DNA of 64,000 nucleotides from Haematococcus lacustris (taxonomy: Eukaryota; Chlorophyta; Chlorophyceae; Chlamydomonadales; Haematococcaceae): contig JASKMD010000024.1 in NCBI GenBank assembly GCA_030144725.1, positions 5,725,345-5,789,344 on the forward strand. Direction: 5' to 3'. The notes below the pieces were generated by a model that saw nothing but the letters and a program-made list of their open reading frames with translations, was not told where the DNA came from and made no database searches. The first letter of the stretch is position 1. The number at the start of each line of letters is the position of its first letter. A program made the position numbers and the translations under genes. Positions 17,329 to 30,167 of this stretch are shown one piece after another.

Positions 17329-18703
17329 CAGCTGTGTTGCGCTACACATTTTTGACATTTTGCAGTTTTGCATCACTCGAATCTTCACCCTCCGGCGGAC
17401 CAGCCGCAAAAGTCCCCCAGTTTGATCTTCACTGCGTAGCATAGTTAGAGACCGCGTGGCTGGGACGCGGCGTCGTTTTGATTACCAGGGGTAGGTTTTC
17501 TGTTAGTTGGGGACACCTGACTAGGGCGACCTGACCGTGGCCCTGGTTCTGCTTGGAGAACATGATGTCACATTGAAGACGTCAAACTGATCGAGGCCTG
17601 GGCTGTTTAATGTGCGGTTTGTTTCAAGAAATTCGCCAATGGGTCAAGAATCATAATTCTATGTCGCCTTTCCTCTAGGTGCAACGGGTGCAACGGGTGC
17701 AACACAGTGGAGGACACAGTGGAGGGGGGGAGGGGGGGGGGGGGGGGTAAACCGGTGCTACCTTCGTGTGCGCCGACCCAAATGATGTATTCGGCGAGAA
17801 GCGAAGATAGATTATGTTTCATTGACCCCGTGTAGACGCCCTGCACGCCCGGCAGGCATCGCGTTGGGTGTCAGCCGGACATTCCATTTGTGCACAACCA
17901 GCTCACTACGCTAGGTAGATGGGGTCACAGCGATGTGGCTCGCCGTGCCAAGGAGACCCGTCTCGCCGCTGTGATTTGTTCGCGGGCACATGTTTCATTT
18001 TGAGCCCATGGGCACCTTTGTTTGTACACCTTAGATTGAAGTGCGTTACAGAAAGTCCCGAACCCCTAGAGGGGGAGGGCGGCCAAGCAGCCTAACGGCT
18101 GACGGCTTAAGCGGTGTAAGCCACCTATCTACATGTAGCAGTACACGAGCAAAGACTCCAATGGCTAGCGCTGATGGTCAGATTACGCGGACTAACTCGC
18201 GGCTGCCAATGTGATGAACGCTATTGAAAACGGTGCAGTATTGAGAGAGAATCTGCATGAACATTACCAACCCCATGTTGGGGACGCCCGACTTGCACTC
18301 GTTTTTCACTCGACTTGTGCATGCTTATGTGCAGATGGCCGAACCAATTTGGGCCGTAGCTTGTAGCCGCCCGTGGGTAAGCCCGCCATAAGATTGTTGA
18401 AAGGACGGGGGCGCTGCAAGCTAACCCGAGAAAGTCCGACTTAACTTCAAGAGTCAAACCCGGTTCGCTAAGTTTCGCGCTAGCATATAACACCCCATGT
18501 AACACCCGTGTAGCACCCGTGTATAGCACCCATATGTAACAGTCACATGGGACGCTCCATATGTACCTACATGGGACGCTCCATATGTACCTACAATTCG
18601 AATTGCCATACATGGACGCCACAACTTGCAGGCCCTTTAGTCGCTCTGTAAAGCAATCATCAAGGGGAACGCTCTAAAGGCCAAACGCCGCAATTGCGGC
18701 TGT
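17329..18703. other. Intergenic between convergent TPR and KAS genes
   Basis: No gene is supported. It contains a G-homopolymer-rich tract at 17725-17748, a duplicated 25-bp unit (CATGGGACGCTCCATATGTA...) at 18545-18596, and one copy of a dispersed 39-bp repeat at 18092-18130. Confidence 0.6.
18092..18130 (+). repeat. Dispersed 39-bp repeat, copy 1
   Basis: The sequence AACGGCTGACGGCTTAAGCG followed by GTGTAAGCCACCTATCT recurs at 49292-49330 with two differences. It is probably a fragment of an undefined mobile element. Confidence 0.7.
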
Positions 18704-19943
18704 TCATGCTGGTGCGCGCTTGAATATCAAGCAGCTGTTGTGTCCACCAAATCCGAAGCTGTTGGACAGCGCGACGTCGACCTGCGGCCAGATTGATAGA
18801 TGGTACGATGGCGTCACAGTCACTTGTAGAGTAAGCTTGAACACAATGAAATAGCGGTTGTGGCAGGAAATAGACAGGCAGAGACAGGTTCCGTATGAGG
18901 AGGCTGCAGGGGTGTAGAAGCTACAGGGGCAGCACATTCCGCACATCAGCGCATCAAGGGCATGCCAGGCATCCCAGGCAACTCACCAGAGCCAGTCAGT
19001 CAACAGCCAGTCAACAGCACGACCACCACTATTTCCTTGGTTCTGCCGGTGCACATGTGATATCAGGTAATGCAGGTACACCATGCTACGAGCCACTGTT
19101 AATGAGCCATCCATTGCACCATGTTGGTCACAACAGCTGTGCCATAAAAGGCAGTGAGTGCACCGTGACACAGCAGATTGTACTCGAGAGCAGGCACGCT
19201 GCCACAGGCAGCATGACAGACGCAGCTTCACTGCCTGCTCTTCCAACACGCAGACATACATTACCGACTTGTAATATGCCTAACGGACATGCAGCACCCG
19301 GCAGCTGTACAGACGTGATGAGCATGACATCAGGGTTCTGGTGCTAGGCAGGACCCTGCACCGAGTACTGAGCTGAGGCAGCCCCAGTTTCAATGCAGTG
19401 GCTCCCCCCCCGCCACCGCAGTCCCACCGTAGAGGCAGCCGCAGACCCTCCGCAATGGAAATCATTTTCCTAGGCATGGCAGGCATGCTCACCTGTTGGT
19501 GCTGCTTTGCCCCGGCACACACTCGCTGCATGTCCACCCCCTCCTCAGGATCTGACAAGTTGATGGTGGGGTGCAGCCAGCCTGCAGAGCAGAGAGGCAC
19601 GCCAGACTCTCATCCACTCCCTATCAATGCCATCACCATCATCACCAGCAGCAGCAGCAGCCCACTGTCATCATCACCATCACTATCATCACCACTCCTT
19701 AGTGCACGCTGGTGAATTCCGGCGTATTCTTCTCCTTTCTACTTCATCACCACTCTAAGCAACTGCACCTCCATCATTACCTCTGCCTGTCATCACCATT
19801 GCCTGTCACCGTCACCGCCACCACTATGTCTTGTCATCATCACCGACCCAGCGACCATCACTACAAGCAGTGGGCTCCCAGCTCCTCCCCCTCATCACCA
19901 TCACCACAACCACCATCATCACCCTAGTCATCGTCATCACCAT

Positions 19944-19974
<31 letters not shown>

Positions 19975-22746
19975 TGCACCCCACTGCTGCTCCCCACCAG
20001 CTGCCAGGCTGCCAGGCCGCATCACCTGTCTGCAGTGCCTTGATGGCCACAATGGCCTCCACTGCCCCTGCTGCGCCCAGCAGGTGCCCAATCATGCTCT
20101 TCGTGCTGTTCATGCGCAGTTGCGGGTGGGTCAGCACCGACGTCAACGCTCGGTATTCAGCCTGATCATTGCAAGGAAAGCAAGCAAGCTGGGATCAGGG
20201 GCAGAGGGCTGGCAGCAGTCAGAGTGACCTCACACCCTCGTCCCTCCAGGCAGAGCTGTTAGTAGAGACTGACCCGCATGGACAGCATGGCAGATGTCCG
20301 TACCCTTTGAATTTTGATGACGTCACTACTCCACATTTCACACCTAAACCACATGTTTCACATTTCACATGTCGCAGACTTGCATGGCACCAGGGCTCAC
20401 CATGTCGCCCGCTGGGGTGCTGGTGGCATGTGCGTTCACGTAGCCAACGTCCTGGGCGCCGATGCCGCCATTGCTGAGTGCTCTCTCCAGACACAGCTTG
20501 ACTCCTGCATGCAGGCCAAGCCAGCAGGCCAAGCCAGGAGGCTCAGCAGGCAAACCAAGCCAAGTGAGCATTGTTCAGTACATCAGGCAATGCTACCATA
20601 CATCACCCTTGTTGACGGCTATTTGTCTTTGTTCAAGGCACCAACTGCCCATGCCACTCCTCATGCAGGCTGCGATGCATGATACTGCAGGGCACCTTGA
20701 CAGTGCACATGCAGCTCAAGCCCAAAATCCCCTGTGCACCTCACAAATCACATGCAGGTTGATGTGCAGTCCTTGATACACATGCACCTCACCTTCTCAA
20801 GCACCTCACTGCATGCCCCCCCGCAGACACAAAACCTCCCCATGCGCATGCACCCCACCCACCTCGGCCATCAGGGTGGGGCTCAGTCATGTGGTGTGCA
20901 TCACAAGTGAAGGCTCCCCCGGCATATTCAGCAAGGATGGGCGCCCCCCGCGCTTTAGCATGCTCGTATTCTTCCAACACCAAGGCGCCTGCATGGCAGC
21001 AGCAGGCCAGCTCACATAGGTTTCGAACAATGCGTCGGGCAGGAAGCAGGAGAAGAAGACAGCTTGTTGAAGACAGGTGAGTTGAGGTCCACGAGGACCA
21101 TGCATCAAGCATGAGGCGGCTTTTCAATGCTTGCTCTGCTACTGTGCCGTCACTACGTTGGTGTGGTCAAGTGCTCCCTCTCTCAAGGGCTGGGCTGCTA
21201 ATGACTGCTAGGATGGCTTCCCCAACCACTGGTGTGCATTAAGAGAGGAGCTTCTGCATGTGGCACGGCCTGCTCTCACTCCCTCATGCAGGAACACCGC
21301 AAGGGAGGGCAGCAGGGACAACGGTGGTCAGGGCCAGTAGCGGGTGAAGGAACTGGGCAGGGGGCACATCAGGGAGGGCGCAAGGACTGCCTACCTGCTC
21401 CCTCCCCCATCACAAAACCGTCCCGCTGGCGGTCCCAAGGCCGAGAGGCAGCAGCCGGGTCGTCATTGTGTTTGCTGAGGGCCTGCAAGCAGGCAAGCCA
21501 CGTGCCGCAAGCCAGGGCTGGCAGGGCGTGAGTGGCAGGGCAGGGCGTGGGGACAAGAGAGACAGTGGCTGGGCAGCGCATTAGCAAGGGAGAGTGGCCT
21601 ATGGGGGTGGCCCAGTGCTCAGTGGCCTGCAGCCCTGCACCTGAACACTTTGCGTGTAGCATGCCTTTTCCCCCTTCGCTATGAGCCTGAGTGCCAGCCA
21701 GACACTTTGCTCTGGCTGGGGTTCGAGCCTGGGACCCCTGGCCTGGATGCAAGAGCCGCCACCCTCTAGACCATGCACCAGCTTCAGCGCCCCCTCAGCC
21801 GCCCCACACACCCCTGTTTTTGGCAGTGACTGCAGCCCTGGCTAACCAGGCCCTGCAGCCCTCGTGTCAGGCTGGCCTACCTTGCCAGCCCTACCTCGTC
21901 CCTATTCATCAGGCTAGACCAGGCCACCCAGCCTAGGCCCCCTGGCCCCTACCTTGCATGCAATGAAGCCCGCCATGCCTGGGGGTATGAGGGCGGCGTC
22001 TGATGCCCCTGCCAGCATCAGGTCCGTCTCGCCGCGCAGGATGTGCTCCGCTGCACTGCAGCACACAGCATGTCATGACATGTCAGCCACACTGTTACAC
22101 CATCGTCATCTGCAGGCATTCTTGCTGGTTTGGCTGGCTGACTGCCTGTTGGAAGGCTTGGCTGGCTGGCTGGCTGGGAGGCTTGTGCGCCGGGGCTTCT
22201 TGCTCGCATCCGCCTCGTTGCCATACGAACATGTTGCCATACGAACATGTTGCCATACGAACATGGCAGACTCAGTACATTGTAGCATGGGGCTGTAGTG
22301 CATGCCATAGCCCATGGTGCATGCCAGCACATGATGCATGGCAACCCCAAGAGGCGAAGCTGATGGGAGGACGTGGAGGGGGGTGACCCCTCTCAGCCTG
22401 CTCCTTCATGTCAGTGCCGGCCTGCTCTGAAAGGTGAGGTGTTCATTGGTGATGGTGGTATTTTAGGCCTTCCTCTGGTATTGTCAGGCAAGGCAGCTAA
22501 AGCAACCAAGCAGCCAGCCAAAGCACCTGAGCAAGCGTGACAAGCATGGCAGCTTCATCAAGCAGGGGGGTGTGGCAGTGTGTCATGCAATTGTGACACA
22601 GCATAGTCATTGGACTGGGCGGGCTGTACGGCAAGGCAGCAAAATCAGGATGACAGTGTGTCATGCAAATGTGGCAGGCAGATAGAGACACAGCATACAT
22701 GTTGGATGGGCGGGCAGGCAGGCAGGCAGGCAGGCAGGCAGGCAAG

Positions 22747-22828
<82 letters not shown>

Positions 22829-22845
22829 TGCTTGCTTGCTGGCTT

Positions 22846-22888
<43 letters not shown>

Positions 22889-25800
22889 ATCCAAGTTCTT
22901 GTCTGGCTGACCGGCTGGCTGACCCCTTCTCGCTGGCTTGGCCGGCTGACTGCCTTGTTGTAGGCTGGTCTGCCTGCCTGACTGTCTACCTCCCTCCTGC
23001 TGCACTGACTTGATGATGGAATAGTTGCCGGTGGCGCATGCGGTTGAGATGGAGTAGTTTGGTCCCATGAAGCCCACGTCCATGGCCAGCAGTGCGCCGC
23101 CCATGTTGTTGATGGCAAAGGGGATGCAGAAGGGGTTCATCTTGCGGCACCCTGGAGCAGCAGGGGAGCCACCCAGAGCCATCATGGCCAACAGGTCTCC
23201 ATGCTAGCCAGCTGGTACTGCTGCATGTCCACCATGTGTGCTCAGCCTGCTCAGCCTGCTCAGCCACATGTCACCAGAGCTTTGCATGGGCTGCTTTGCC
23301 TTGCCAAGGAAACACTCAAGGCAGCCAGGGTGGTGCAGCCTGTGGCCACAAGCCATTGGGCCCTGCGTCCCTGAGAGCTTACTGACTCTAGTCCTGGATC
23401 ACCCAAACCCCACTCCACCCAGGCCCATCCTCACTGGGTCTCCGGCTCGCTGCATTGCTGACCTGGCCCTGACCTTGGCCCGGCCCTTGTTGTAGGCTGA
23501 TCTGGCGCTGACCTTGACCCCATTCCTGACCCCATTCCTGACCCCATTCCTGACCCTGACCCTGACCCTGACCCTGACCCTGACCCTGACCCTGACCCTG
23601 ACCCTGACCCTGACCCTGACCCTGACCCTGACCCTGACCCTGACCCTGACCCTGACCCTGACCCTGACCCTGACCCTGACCCTGACCCTGACCCTGACCC
23701 TGACCCTGACCCTGACCCTGACCCTGACCCTGACCCTGACCCTGACCCTGACCCTGACCCTGACCCTGACCCTGACCCTGACCCTGACCCTGACCCTGAC
23801 CCTGACCCTGACCCTGACCCTGACCCTGACCCTGACCCTGACCCTGGCACGGCGCTGGTACTGTTGCTTGTGCTGACCCTGACCCCACCTGACATCTCCA
23901 GGGCCTCCACTGCGTTGCTGAAGCTGGTCATGCCACCAAACGCAGAGCCCATAAGGATCCCGCAGCGTGCCAGGTTCAAATCCTGGAGGCCGCAACTGTA
24001 AATCAGAGTGACTCATTCTGCTTGTGCAAAATTGTGAGTGGGGCAGCTCCCAGCTGAGCTGCTGTGCCAGCACCAGGCAAGGAGGGCTGCTGGGTCCTAT
24101 GAGCTACAGGAGGCAGGGGTCAGGCCCATAATCTCAAGCACAATGACAGTCCCACTGGGAAGCTGTGCGGTAGCTGTGTACTCAGGTGTATCTGCACTGT
24201 GTCACATGGTGCTCCTGCTGCCCCTGCTGCTGCTGTAGTCACTCATCACCTTGATGCTGGGCCCATCTGGGGCCAAGCCGGCATGCTCCAATGCTTTCTT
24301 GCCAGCCACCCTGCAGCAGCAGCCAAGGTGGGAAGGATCAGCCACAAAGATCAAGATCAAGACAGTGCTGGATGGCAGGCGGGCGGGAGGGAGGGTGGGG
24401 AAAGACTCACAGGGATGTGTGCAAGGTGATGTGAGGCTGAGTGGGAGGTGCTGAGTGGTGCTGAGTTGAGTGTTGAGTGAGAGTTGATGTTGTGTTGAGT
24501 GTTGATGTGACTGCTGACTGAGAGGGCAGGGAGTGAGCAAGCCAGTTGTAGAGGAGGGGGTGTGACATCACTCACATGGTATACTTGATGCACTTGTCAA
24601 TTCGCTTCTCCATCTTCTTGGCCACATAACCGCTGGCATCCAAAGACTGCAAGCATAGTAGGAGGATGCCGACATAATGTAGGGTGCATGCACATATCAT
24701 GCACGTATCATGCATGCACCAACCCTCAAAGGATATGAGTTGCATGTGCAGATGAAGGTCACACATGGCAGGGGAAGGGGTGCACACAGTGCCCCAGTGC
24801 ATGACTGGCAGCTGTGAGGCAGGCCTCATGGGCTCCCACCTTGATCTCCCCTGCAAACCGTGTGGAGTAGCCCGTGGTGTCGAAGCCCTGCAAGCCCGTC
24901 CAGGGGATTATAGTTAGGCTCAGGGTTAAGGTTTAGGTTAGCCAGGACCACAAGGAGGGGGGCCATTGAGGGCAGGGGAGGCACCCAACCAACGTAAGTA
25001 TCCTGGCTTACATGGTGCTGTAGATCTGTGTGACTCCATGCAGCAGAGGTGCATGGCATGCTCTGACACTTGCTTTGACAGCAGGCATGGGGCACAGCGC
25101 TGTGGTGAGGAACACTGGGGCAGGAGCAGCAAGGTCAGAGCAGCAGTGGCTAGCTTCTTTACATAGCCATTGCACTCCGCGGCTGCTTTGACTGCAGTGC
25201 TCCTGCAAGCTGCAGGGGCTACAAGGCCCAGTGCCACTCAAGCCTGGTTCACTGCTGTGCTTGTCCTGTGCTTGCATGGCTATGGTCTTGCTGGAAGCTT
25301 AGTGGCTGGCAATCACACACAGCATGTCCCCAGGCATGGCATGGCACCCTCCTTTAGCTGCTGGGCAGTGCTGTGGTCACACTTCACACCTCTATGGGCG
25401 TGATGCCACTGCGCCCCTCTAGCAAGCTGGTGTAGAAGGTATCCACGTCGTTGCCTAAGCAGGTCACCAGCCCCATGCCCGTCACCACCACTCGCCTGGG
25501 GGCCCCTTGCTACGACACCAAGAGCAACCATCAGGGCACCATCATGAAGACAAAGCAGGCATGATGTGCGGCAATGAAGTGTCAGCGGCAGCACCATCAA
25601 TCACTGGTGTCGACTGTGCAGCTCTTCTGTAGTGATTGGCTGGGCAAAGATGCCGAGGCGCACATGCTCAGGAGAGGGTGCTTTAGATGTAGTAGGCGGG
25701 TTACACGAACTAGTAATTTGGGTCGTGTTGTGCAGCACATGCAAGCCTGCGGCTGGCCGCACACCTCCGTCGAATGTGATCCCGTGCTGGTAGCCTTTGG

Positions 25801-26058
25801 GCGCTGGCCCCGCGCGGAGTGCAACCGCTCGCGGACTCGCGGATTCTGCGCAGTGTGATTTCAAGCTGATTGCGGGCTCAAGCTCTGCTCAATGCAGCAG
25901 CACACTACCTGCATTGGTTGCGATGAGAACGCTGCGGGCATCAATGGCAGTCTATCCCCAACGCTCACAGCCGCTTTATCTATCCTCATCGTCGCGGCGG
26001 GACACCTCCAATGCGCTGCACCTGCACGAGAGCCAGCGCGGAGTGGCAAACGCTGCAT
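18704..26058 (-). CDS. 3-oxoacyl-[acyl-carrier-protein] synthase, KAS I/II type, plastid fatty-acid elongation
   Basis: Fourteen exons (26058-25909, 25509-25390, 24887-24840, 24646-24576, 24310-24250, 23982-23889, 23151-23010, 22055-21953, 21482-21395, 20988-20863, 20504-20401, 20161-20026, 19581-19493, 18781-18704) join in phase to 469 residues. The enzyme condenses malonyl-ACP with acyl-ACP in fatty-acid elongation. The active-site Cys is at residue 220 ([12 protein letters not shown]), with His 360 (NAHATST), Lys 390 (STKSMIGH) and His 395 (GHLLGAAG). The fold opens with [17 protein letters not shown] and closes with [13 protein letters not shown]. The first exon (about 50 residues, Arg/Ala/Ser-rich) is a likely chloroplast transit peptide; its ATG is the least certain part. 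KAS I and KAS II cannot be separated reliably by eye. Introns hold CCTG, CCCTGA and SINE-like repeats. Confidence 0.93.
21708..21795 (-). mobile_element. tRNA-derived SINE-like fragment in a KAS intron
   Basis: Read on the minus strand it has an A-box-like TGGTGCATGGTCTAGAGGG followed about 45 bp later by a B-box-like GGCTCGAACCC, the spacing of a tRNA gene. It does not fold as a functional tRNA. It lies in the intron between the exons ending at 21953 and starting at 21482. Confidence 0.5.
22706..22896 (-). repeat. Composite tetranucleotide array (CCTG)n / (AGCC)n in KAS intron 7
   Basis: On the plus strand it reads GGCA units followed by GGCT units. On the KAS sense strand the first block is CCTG, as in the arrays of the TPR and RPN12 introns. 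Confidence 0.95.
23515..23846. repeat. (CCCTGA)n hexamer array in KAS intron 6
   Basis: About 54 nearly perfect hexamers fill the intron between the exons ending at 23889 and starting at 23151; the array ends about 42 bp from the 5' splice site. It resembles a telomere repeat but differs at one position from TTAGGG, so it is an interstitial microsatellite. Confidence 0.95.
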
Positions 26059-26977
26059 GGCGTTACATCTCTGTCACCATTTCTTCAATGACGCCAATGA
26101 CCCAGCTCGGCCTCGTAACCAAAACATTGCAGGGCGTTGCAGCAAAAAAGGGGGCTGCAGTCAAACGTCTTGGCTGTCCTCCCTTGGCTTGCTACTACAT
26201 TTTGGATACCTTTGATCTCTTTAGCCTAAAGTTTGGATTTGGATTTGGACTGTATGTAAACTATTTATGTCACCATGTCTGTGACGTCCACTTGCCCGTT
26301 GGAATCTTTCACATCTCGTCTCTGGTGCTGATGCTGTTGTGCTGTGGTTTGCTGATTTTCACCGCTACGCCGTCAGCCATGTTTGGCTGCTGGGCATTAC
26401 TGTACCCTTGGTTCTTTCGTCTCTTAGCCTTAACATTGTGGATATCCCAACCTTCGTGCAGCCGTCTGACTGGAGAGGAGCTTGCAAAAAGGAGTATGAT
26501 GCAATCTGGCTCACATGACTATGCAACGAGCTGCTGCTGATTGCTGCGGTATTAGATATGATGTGCAATGCATCACAGCCACGGCCGCTGACCCTGCTCC
26601 TCTCGGCGCAAGCTGGCTCGGTCAGGCTGAGGTATGCCACGGCCTCAGGACCTCAGATGCAGAATGCCAGCTGCATGTAAGATGCATGTCAGTCGCTGCA
26701 TAGCTGTGCTATAATCAACCATGGAGCATGCTGGCGCCAGGGTCTTGTCGCTGGCAAGGCTCCGCTGGCCTCCTACAGGCCCCCAGTGGCAGGTCAGGCT
26801 GAGCCAAAGTTGCCAACCCAGGCCTTGTCAGGTGATCAGGTTACACACAAATCGTCATCACCAGCCAGTCATGCTCACCCATGATACCTGCCACAGCATG
26901 TAGCCATATACTTGCCTACGCATACAATCTGGCTGGATTGATATGGCCCCAAGAGCCACTGCTGCATGTTGTAATGC
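26059..26977. other. Intergenic between KAS 5' end and DUF7794-type gene 3' end
   Basis: A 247-codon plus-strand open frame (25797-26540) overlaps KAS exon 1 antisense. It has no recognisable domain and no splice context, so it is not annotated. The region should contain the KAS promoter and the 3' UTR of the next gene. Confidence 0.5.
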
Positions 26978-28628
26978 TTACTCCTGCTTTTGGCTGCCGA
27001 AGAGCAGAGTGTCCCTCTTGAATGGCATGAATGTCAAACAATACACGCCCGCCAGCAGGAAGTACAGAACGATGATGAAGGCCCCGTATCCAGCAGCCTT
27101 AGCTGCAAAGGTCTTGGACATCAGGAGCTCGTCGCCAGCCAGCCATGCAGCAGTGTTGGTGCTGATGAGGACTGGCTCGGGGGTCATGGCTGCACAGCAC
27201 AGAGGGGATCGCATATGCCCATGCCGCATGGGCTCAAGCACAATGCTACAGCCAGCCATGCCATGCAATGGCCTCACATCAGGCAGCTAAGTCTGCTTCT
27301 ATAAACAGAGCGCCTGCTGGCCACAATAGCTGACGGCCTGGACCCACCAGCAAGGACTCGACCCCGAGACCTCTCCTTATATTCCACTGCCTGGTTCACG
27401 CCTTGCTCTGGAGTTGAGTCAAACAACGCCACCTGCAGCATGTCAAGCAAGCTGGTAACACGCAGGGGGAGTGTGAATACTTTCCTTGCAAACAATCGCC
27501 TGAAGCTTCACCTGAAAGGTCACGTCTCCATCATAGAGCGAATCCAGCGTGCTGACAGCCCACTTCAGCATCTGCTTGGTGGCTGCTGTACTGGCCTGCA
27601 CCTGCTTTGAATCTGAACCATATGCTGATGATAGTCCCTGGAGCCCCAGCATAGTGATTTGCATGAGTTGCAAATCCTGCAGCCAGCACCCTCTGTTGCT
27701 TTAAAGCGACCAAAGAGATGAACCATAATCAGGGGCGAGCATGCTTACCTCAGGTTGAGACGGCTGCTCCTCCAAACTCTTCAGGCCAGCAAACAAGCTA
27801 GCAAGCTCGTTGGCATACAACTGATCTGCAGGTAGCTGCATGTGCAAAGGCACTGCATCTGCAAGCAGAAGGCTGCCGTCTGTGCTAGGCTGCCCTCCAA
27901 GGGCCATAGACAAGGCAGCAGCGTGCTTTGCCAGGCAGCCGGCATCGCCGCAAGCCTGCATTGCGATGACAACAATGTTTAGCATTTGCGAGGCCCCGGC
28001 TTGCATTTTGCGGTAGCTTACCTGCACGGACAAGTCATCAACTAGCTGGACCTCTACGTCAGGGTTCGCTGCAGCGACTGCTGTTAACACATCCAGCAGG
28101 AGGTCTGCCACATGCTGCGCAACATCGCCCTCCTGGACCACAGGCAGCTGCGTGCGGCCGCTAAAGACGTCCGCGACATCCTCTACAATCACAAACGTGG
28201 AAGTCAATCAAATGGCCTTCCTGGAGCTGGCATTCTGCTGGGTGTAGCGCGCCTCCTACGTACCCTCGCCCAGCCCCGCTACGCTAAGCGACACATGGCA
28301 GCTTGGCTTCTTGAATGGGTTTGGTCGCAATGCGCTGTTAATCTGCGCGTCGAGCTTAGCGAGGGTAGCATCACAAAGAGTAAGCATGCTGAAAGCGGAG
28401 CGAACCACTTGCCTGCTGCGACGCATCCGACGACAAAAGCTGCGAGGGCACAAGCCCCGTGAGAGCAGAAACCGCGCCCTGTAAAGCTGATGTGCTCAAT
28501 TGGGGAGCAGCCGAGGGAGCAGCGATGTAGTAATTTGAGCGTGCATCAACCAGCAATATCCGTGCGGCTTGTGCGCTACGCCAGGAACACAGGCTCAGTA
28601 GGGCCAAGACAAGGATAGCGCGCACCAT
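26978..28628 (-). CDS. Type I membrane protein of the plant DUF7794 kind, secretory pathway
   Basis: Seven exons (28628-28413, 28354-28264, 28182-28022, 27955-27749, 27676-27512, 27432-27363, 27189-26978) join in phase to 373 residues. A signal peptide (MVRAILVLALLSLCSW, cleavage likely after SAQA) is followed by a lumenal domain with the plant-family hallmarks AVSALTGLVPSQL and SALRPNPFKKPS. A single C-terminal membrane span (GAFIIVLYFLLAGVYCLTF) precedes a short tail. Function is unknown in plants; orientation predicts an ER or endomembrane protein with a cytosolic C-terminus. Intron 1 needs a GC donor (CAG then GCAAGT) and is only 58 bp; without it the frame breaks, so a small indel is the alternative. 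An in-frame upstream ATG at 28649 is possible but would precede the signal peptide. Confidence 0.8.
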
Positions 28629-28850
28629 ACCCGCGACGGTGTGGAACAATCAACCACAACGGGACCTCGACATGGTGAAGCCACAATGCAAATGTGTGTT
28701 CATTAAGTACAGTGTGGTTGGTAGAGTACGCCCATAGAATTCTAGGTGGCACGGGTCCTTGGATAAATCTATGCTTCTAGGCTGGAGCGACCTGAAAAAT
28801 GGCTATAGAAACCTTGAATCCTAGGCTATAAAAACTAGAATTGTTTGGCC

Positions 28851-28915
28851 GGTCGCTCCCTAGTGGTTAGGTGCTTGTGACTCTTCGTGATGTGCCTTCG
28901 GGTTCAGTTTTCAGA
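28851..28915 (+). mobile_element. tRNA-like A-box/B-box fragment (SINE remnant)
   Basis: TAGTGGTTAGG (A-box-like) is followed at about tRNA spacing by GGGTTCAG (B-box-like). The arms do not pair as a real tRNA. It sits upstream of the truncated Fanzor copy. Confidence 0.4.
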
Positions 28916-29296
28916 TCGTTGGCGACTCGCCAATGGCGAGCCCACAGGCCACACGGAGCCCACAGCCCACAAGCATGATGATGCTGCCTGCTACAACAAG
29001 ATGTCACAAGATGCCTCTTGTGGTGTGTGCTGTAGGTCAAGCGGGTGAATCAGCTCTTCCCTGACCTCAAGCCGGCTGCTGCTTACGACAGTGGCAATTG
29101 GACGCCCGGCTGTCATGCCCGGGTGTCGGCGTCTGTCCCTGCGCCTCTTTGAGAGTGTGCTGGTGGACGACTTCTGGACCACCGCGGCCAGCGCTAGCCA
29201 CTGCTTGCACACAGACAAGTCGAACAGGCTGCTGCGGCTGGTGTTTAGCGACCTTGCTGCCGCACCGTAGGGTTCATTTCTTGTAAACCACCCAGA
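28916..29296 (+). other. Unassigned sequence upstream of truncated Fanzor copy
   Basis: A good acceptor near 29036 is followed by an open stretch (VKRVNQLFPDLKPAAAYDSG), and another frame reads RLFESVLVDDFWTTAASASH. Neither matches Fanzor or a host family I recognise. Confidence 0.3.
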
Positions 29297-30167
29297 CCAA
29301 AGTCAGCTCACCTGGCCAGCTGCTGTTGTTGCTGCTGCTATCTGTTGCTGCTGCTGTACCTAAGTTTACACATGTGTGCCACTGTGTCTTGCGATATGTG
29401 GCTGCAGGTCAACAAGCAGGCAAAGAAGCTGTGGCCGGACCGCATCCTGGCCCTGGCCTGTGGGGCAGCTGGCATCAATGGCAGCGGCACCATTGGTTGC
29501 AGGGGTGTCCCTGTCAGCCAGATGCTGAAGGAGGCAGTGAAGCAGTTCAGGGCAGGGCGTGTGGTGATGGTGGACGAATTCCGCACCAACTGGGTCAGCT
29601 CAGCCGACAACACCCCCAGTGAGGCCCTCCTCGATATGCTGCCTGAGTCTTTCTGATGAGAGGGTTGAGGTTAGGGTCAGGTTGACGGTTCGGTAGTGCT
29701 GGGATAGGGTTGGGTAGGGTCAAGATGAAACATCTTACAGAGTCAAGGGGCAAGGAAACATCTTACAAATGTGCACTGCCCCATGTGTCCATGCAGGTGG
29801 CTGCAGCCAGTCAAAAGCATGGCAAAGCGAGCCCAAGTCAGGGGCCTGATGTGTTCAATAAGCAACGACAACATCATCAGGTAAGCACAAACCCAATCCT
29901 ACATATGTGTATGACATGAGCATGTTTCACATGACATGGCACACCACTTGACTTTATGCATCTCTTACACCCATGTGCAGGTTCTATGACCGGGACGTGT
30001 CAGCCACGCTGAACATTTGCCGCTGTGCAGTCGGCCGAGGGCCACGTCCCACTGAGTTGTGCTAGTGGACTAACCGCCCTCTTGTGCCAAAGCTGGGCCA
30101 GCAGGCCAGGATTGGGTGGAGAAGCAAGGCCCTGTTGCACAAGTGGCAGCGCAAGTTGCAGCGGTAG
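29297..30167 (+). pseudogene. Fanzor subfamily I, 5'-truncated pseudogene (last three exons)
   Basis: Homology with the near-intact copy at 41.6-44.5 kb starts inside the intron at ACCAAAGTCAGCTCACCTGG (about 29297). It then covers the exons 29408-29653, 29797-29880 and 29981-30167. The RuvC-II motif (VVMVDEFRTNWVSSADN) and RuvC-III motif (FYDRDVSATLNICR) are present, while RuvC-I and the N-terminus are missing. Two lesions confirm decay: the 5' splice site after the RuvC-II exon is lost, giving TGA at 29654-29656, and TAG at 30063-30065 interrupts the last exon. The conserved 3' region follows at 30168-30393. Confidence 0.85.

Noticed and set aside
23515..23846. Internal telomere
   Set aside because: The unit is CCCTGA, not a known telomere unit, and it lies inside an intron of a well-conserved gene.
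25797..26540. 247-residue plus-strand ORF
   Set aside because: Antisense to KAS exon 1, without domain similarity or splice context.
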